From Bacteroidetes bacterium UBA6661 (lineage in GTDB: Bacteria > Bacteroidota > Bacteroidia > AKYH767-A > OLB10): a DNA stretch of 39,854 bases. The DNA is taken from positions 8,465-48,318 of the forward strand of contig DKKR01000004.1 of the NCBI GenBank assembly GCA_002455375.1. The letters run 5' to 3'. The translations under genes were made by a program, and so were the position numbers. Under the pieces are notes generated by a model that saw only the letters and a list, made by a program, of their open reading frames with translations, did not search any database and was not told where the DNA came from. This document shows positions 36,554 through 39,854 of the stretch, one piece after another; positions within the stretch are counted from its first letter, which is position 1, and each line of letters begins with the position of its first letter.

Positions 36554-37229
36554 TACTGTGAATAAATCTTTAACCGACAAGAATCTGAAAGTTATTATTG
36601 TTGATGACAATAAAAATATTCGTGAATCTGTATCATTACTTTTACAGGACACACCCACATTACAATTAGTGGCTGCATACGACTCTGGAGTGGAATGCAT
36701 TAAACATCTTGAAGAAATTATGCCTGATATTATCCTTATGGATATTGATATGCCTAAAATGTCCGGTATTGAGACTGTAAAAATCATCCGTAAGTCTTTC
36801 CCCGGATTGCCTATTCTGATGCTAACCGGATTTGAAGATGATGACAAGGTTTTTAATTCGATTTGTGCCGGTGCTAATGGTTATATTCTAAAAAATGCTA
36901 GCATGGAATTACTCATCAATCAAATCCATGAAGCCTATTTAGGTGGGGCGCCTATGACTCCTGTTATAGCCAGAAAAGTATTAAACATGTTTTCAGCCTC
37001 TTTTATGGTCAATCATCAGCAAAATGAAAACTATAACCTCAGTAAACGTGAAAAAGAAGTATTGGAGCTTTTGGTCAATGGCAAATCCTATAAAGTGATT
37101 GCAACTGAATTAGCGATTAGCTATGAAACTGTTCACAGTCATATTAAGAAAATTTATCACAAGCTTCATGTCAGTTCTATTGGTGAAGCGATATCAAAGA
37201 CCATAAAACAAAAAATACTTCGCAAATAA
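36528..37229 (+). CDS. NarL/LuxR-type DNA-binding response regulator
   Basis: A 233-residue regulator from ATG 36528. The receiver has Asp-Asp in VIIVDDNKN, phospho-acceptor Asp72 (ILMDIDMPKMSG), Thr in LMLTGFEDD and Lys in GYILKNA. The linker GGAPMTPVIARKVL closely matches the left-hand regulator. The GerE helix-turn-helix follows (LSKREKEVLELLVNGKSYKVIATELAISYETVHSHIKKIYHKLHV). It lies 27 bp after the propeller kinase, its evident partner. An alternative start, GTG 36558, would give 223 residues, the same length as the left-hand regulator, and would fit the predicted promoter at site 4; the extra N-terminus (MAKKKTQICT) is lysine-rich and not part of the receiver fold. Autoregulation through site 4 is inference. 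Confidence 0.92.
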   Translation: MAKKKTQICTVNKSLTDKNLKVIIVDDNKNIRESVSLLLQDTPTLQLVAAYDSGVECIKHLEEIMPDIILMDIDMPKMSGIETVKIIRKSFPGLPILMLTGFEDDDKVFNSICAGANGYILKNASMELLINQIHEAYLGGAPMTPVIARKVLNMFSASFMVNHQQNENYNLSKREKEVLELLVNGKSYKVIATELAISYETVHSHIKKIYHKLHVSSIGEAISKTIKQKILRK

Positions 37230-37251
37230 CATAATACTGTTGCTGTTGCCA

Positions 37252-39519
37252 TCAAGGAGTAATTACGATTTGAAACAGCCACATTCGCGGTGCTTCTAAC
37301 TGTGAAGGAATACCCGAGTACTCATGATTGAACAAATTGCGCGAAATAATAGAAAGTGCCATCTGCGGGTTGACTTTATAGCTGACATTGGCATCATATA
37401 CCCAATCGCCACCATGATGATTAGCCCGATATCGTTTCACACCAGGTAATAATTCGTTAAACACAACATCAATATTTTCCATAAAACTATTGTATCTGCA
37501 ATTCATGGAAAACGAAAATTTACCATATTCAATACTTCCGAAACCTTTAAACAAATTCCGGTATCGGTATTTTAAAAAATTATAACTCACAGTTCCTGTT
37601 GCCGCCTTTGTAGAATCAAAATCGGTAAGTCTTGGGTCAATGTATGTATATCCTCCTCCTAACTGAAGATTCAACTTCTTTAGTATTGTCAACTGAATGC
37701 CCATTTCAAACTCCATTCCATCAATACGTGTATTACCAATGTTCAATGATTTAAAACCGAGACCAAAAAGAGGATCTTTAAACGGGTCGCCATAACTGCC
37801 GAAAGCAAACTCAAGCATGTTTTTATACTGACTTCTGAATACCGATGCATCTACATAACCCGAAAATCTTTTTCCTGCGGCAAACAGTTGTCTTAACCCA
37901 ATCTCTGCACTCCATCCACTTTCAGAAAAAATGGAATCGTTTGGATATATCACAATTGATCCAACTCTGGTTCTCACATACTTTTCGGCTATTGAAGGAA
38001 ACCGATATCCTTGTCCATAGCTACTGCGCAAATACGTAGCACGTAATAAACGAAGATTGGCTCCTGCTCTGATTACCGGCTTGGATTCTGCCTTGCCATA
38101 GCGAAACCGAAACTGCTCCCAACGCCACCCGAAAGACAAATTAAGCCTGTCAAAAAACTTTTTATCTGCCTGCGCATATAATGCCTGATTATAAGTTTTC
38201 CTGCTACCATATAAGTCGCTGCGTACACCACCATCAGTAATTACACCTCCACCTGTAAGCACCAGATTCCATTTTTCAAAACGTTGCTGCAGTTGCACTT
38301 CCGAATAGTATAAATCGGCAAATGCTTCCTGATCGGTATCATTATAATTTAATGTCCTGAAATATCGAGAACGCCACTTTGCACTAAAACCCTTCTTGCT
38401 GTGATAAGTGATAAAAGGGTCAATATTATATCTTACTGTGTGATAATTGCTCAAAGTAGATGTTGAATCATCAACGCCTCCACTTGGAATATAAGCACCG
38501 GTAGTATCATCGTTCCATATAATGAAAAGACCACCGAATGATTCCATATAATTGGCATTTACACCTGCTGATAGTCCTTCGATTTTAGGAAATCTGTATC
38601 GTGTATTTATATTAACTCTTGCGCGCTTCTCTGTTTCGCCTTTTCTAAAACCTTCATCAAGTAAATAGTGCCCACCTGCAACAAAATCCCACTGACCAAA
38701 CTTTTGTGAATGAAACATATTTGCACCACTCAACATCTGTGTTTCTTTACCCCACCACTTAATCTCTTTTCTTCGGGGTGAATCATAAATTCCATTATAT
38801 TGAACAATTCTTGTTACAGGCTCCGATTTAGCATATCCTGTTCTGAAATTTATGACACCATTCATTGCTGATGAACCATATAGCGCTGATGATGCTCCTT
38901 TAATAATTTCTATCTGTTCCAGATTTTCTATTGGCAGAAAACTCCATTTTGCATCATTGGCATCGGCACTCAACATGGGCATATCATCAACCAACACCAG
39001 AACCCTGCTACCTGCGCCATAACTAAACCCGCTGCCTCCACGAATATTTGCCTGTCCATCGTTTACATTCAATCCGGTTACATGCTCAAGTGCTGTTTCA
39101 ACATTATTATCGCCTGTTGTTTCAAAGCTTTTAGGTTTTATGGTCTCCATCGTTACAGTAACCTCTTCCAGTTTTTGCTCAAACTTTCCGGCACTCACCA
39201 CTACCGACTGTAATTGTTTACTTAAAGGTATGAGATGGATTTGAAAAAAGTTATTTTCGCCAACGAGTATTACTTTCTGAAAAGTTTCGTAGCCAAGTAA
39301 TTTTGCTTTTAGAGTCCAACTCCCTTTGTCGAGCATCAAAATATAATCCCCATTGGCATCTGTTGTCGTAGCGTGGTTTTCATCTGTATAAACTGCTACA
39401 CCGGGCAATGCACCTGCTTCATCGGTTACCTTACCGGTAACACGTTGTTGCTGTGCATAGACAGAGTGAAATCCTAATACGAAAAAAAAATAAAATAAAG
39501 TTATTCTTTGGCCAAACAT
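37252..39519 (-). CDS. TonB-dependent outer-membrane receptor
   Basis: A 755-residue receptor from ATG 39519 (MFGQRITLFYFFFVLGFHSVYA, a clear signal peptide); a GTG 33 bases upstream would bury that signal. After it come a carboxypeptidase-regulatory-like beta domain (about 25-105, VTGKVTDEAGALPGVAVYTD...LLGYETF), a TonB plug (about 120-225, NVETALEHVTGLNVNDGQANIRGGSGFSYGAGSR, IEIIKGASSALYGSSAMNGVINF) and a long beta barrel ending in an aromatic-rich strand (MWLFQIVITP). It imports an unknown ligand with TonB energy. It is not next to a SusD-like gene, so it is probably not a glycan-binding pair; the regulatory domain followed by a plug with a GSGFSYGAGSRV stretch recalls metal or vitamin receptors, without proof. 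It converges with the regulator gene and diverges from dprA. Confidence 0.93.
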   Translation of the reverse strand: MFGQRITLFYFFFVLGFHSVYAQQQRVTGKVTDEAGALPGVAVYTDENHATTTDANGDYILMLDKGSWTLKAKLLGYETFQKVILVGENNFFQIHLIPLSKQLQSVVVSAGKFEQKLEEVTVTMETIKPKSFETTGDNNVETALEHVTGLNVNDGQANIRGGSGFSYGAGSRVLVLVDDMPMLSADANDAKWSFLPIENLEQIEIIKGASSALYGSSAMNGVINFRTGYAKSEPVTRIVQYNGIYDSPRRKEIKWWGKETQMLSGANMFHSQKFGQWDFVAGGHYLLDEGFRKGETEKRARVNINTRYRFPKIEGLSAGVNANYMESFGGLFIIWNDDTTGAYIPSGGVDDSTSTLSNYHTVRYNIDPFITYHSKKGFSAKWRSRYFRTLNYNDTDQEAFADLYYSEVQLQQRFEKWNLVLTGGGVITDGGVRSDLYGSRKTYNQALYAQADKKFFDRLNLSFGWRWEQFRFRYGKAESKPVIRAGANLRLLRATYLRSSYGQGYRFPSIAEKYVRTRVGSIVIYPNDSIFSESGWSAEIGLRQLFAAGKRFSGYVDASVFRSQYKNMLEFAFGSYGDPFKDPLFGLGFKSLNIGNTRIDGMEFEMGIQLTILKKLNLQLGGGYTYIDPRLTDFDSTKAATGTVSYNFLKYRYRNLFKGFGSIEYGKFSFSMNCRYNSFMENIDVVFNELLPGVKRYRANHHGGDWVYDANVSYKVNPQMALSIISRNLFNHEYSGIPSQLEAPRMWLFQIVITP

Positions 39520-39551
39520 GTTTTTCTTTGCAGATTCAGATTGTAAAGGCA

Positions 39552-39559
39552 CAAACCTA
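39552..39559 (-). promoter_or_regulatory. possible -7 element for the TonB-dependent receptor
   Basis: The minus-strand octamer TAGGTTTG (complement of 39552-39559) matches TAnnTTTG and ends 32 bp before the ATG at 39519. No good -33 box was found at the usual distance. Confidence 0.3.
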
Positions 39560-39589
39560 AACTATTCTTGAAAATCTTGAAAGTCAACA

Positions 39590-39854
39590 ATGGAAAATAA
39601 TTCAACAACCGATGTTTTGCAATATCAGCTTGCACTGACACTCCTACCGGGTGTTGGCGACATTACAGCAAAAAATCTTATCAGTTATTGTGGTGGCGCA
39701 GAAGCTATTTTCAAAGAAAAACAACAGGCATTACTTAAAATACCGAAAATAGGTCAGATAGTGACTGATAAAATTAAAAACGGGAAAGTACAGTCGTTAA
39801 AAAGAGCTGAAGAGGAAATTCGTTTCATTGAAAAAAATAAAATCAAAGCTTTGT
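39590..39854 (+). CDS. dprA: DNA-processing protein DprA, N-terminal part (cut by the window edge)
   Basis: The frame is open from ATG 39590 to the window end (88 codons). The product starts MENNSTTDVLQYQLALTLLP and contains GVGDITAKNLISYCGG, a helix-hairpin-helix/SAM-like stretch. KEKQQALLKIPKIGQ and a charged helix ending EEEIRFIEKNKIKAL follow. This matches the N-terminal domain of DprA/Smf, which precedes the Rossmann-like DprA domain that lies outside the window. DprA binds incoming single-stranded DNA and loads RecA during natural transformation. The gene is divergent from the TonB receptor, with 70 bp between the two starts. The Rossmann part would settle the call. Confidence 0.85.
   Translation, partial: MENNSTTDVLQYQLALTLLPGVGDITAKNLISYCGGAEAIFKEKQQALLKIPKIGQIVTDKIKNGKVQSLKRAEEEIRFIEKNKIKAL

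Overview
The window is low-GC DNA from a member of the Bacteroidota; a genus cannot be named from sequence alone. Support comes from several genes ending in type IX secretion (T9SS, Por) sorting domains with the YPNP-type motif, a TonB-dependent receptor with a carboxypeptidase-regulatory N-terminus, sensor kinases with a propeller or TPR sensor fused to a HisKA_3 core, and promoter-like elements of the Bacteroidota type (-33 TTTG/ATTG, -7 TAnnTTTG). No T9SS machinery, mobile element, rRNA, tRNA or CRISPR array was seen.

Left part (1-9700): the 3' part of pheT, an overlapping YbfF-like esterase and leuS on the + strand. A 436-bp gap follows, then a Kef-type cation/proton antiporter on the - strand. 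Beside it is a small graveyard: a pirin gene cut to 63 codons and a multiply frameshifted small membrane-protein gene.

Next (9701-14359): a tight minus-strand operon of nadB, a LuxE-like acyl-protein synthetase, a stand-alone HPt protein, a receiver domain with a C-terminal membrane anchor, and a lipoprotein. A divergent Nfu-type Fe-S carrier gene lies upstream of nadB.

Centre to right (14362-37229): a block of five T9SS cargo genes, all on the + strand: a PPC/MopE/PKD giant, a short kelch protein, a frameshifted beta-helix/MopE protein, a DFDPG-repeat propeller and a jelly-roll type surface protein. Two sensor-kinase/NarL-type regulator pairs flank it, one with a TPR sensor (minus strand, left) and one with a two-component propeller sensor (plus strand, right). 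Three near-identical terminator hairpins separate cargo genes. MopE modules in two of the genes share long stretches of DNA.

The most interesting signal is a palindrome, TCACCAnAATTGGTGATTG, found in front of three cargo genes and, in degenerate form, in front of the right-hand regulator. In all four cases its terminal ATTG sits exactly 20 bp before a TAnnTTTG-like -7 box, so the operator overlaps the -33 promoter element. This suggests a local regulon of secreted surface proteins controlled by one of the flanking NarL-type regulators. The link to the regulator is inference; the sites and their spacing are visible in the sequence.

The right end holds a TonB-dependent receptor (- strand) and the first 88 codons of dprA (+ strand).
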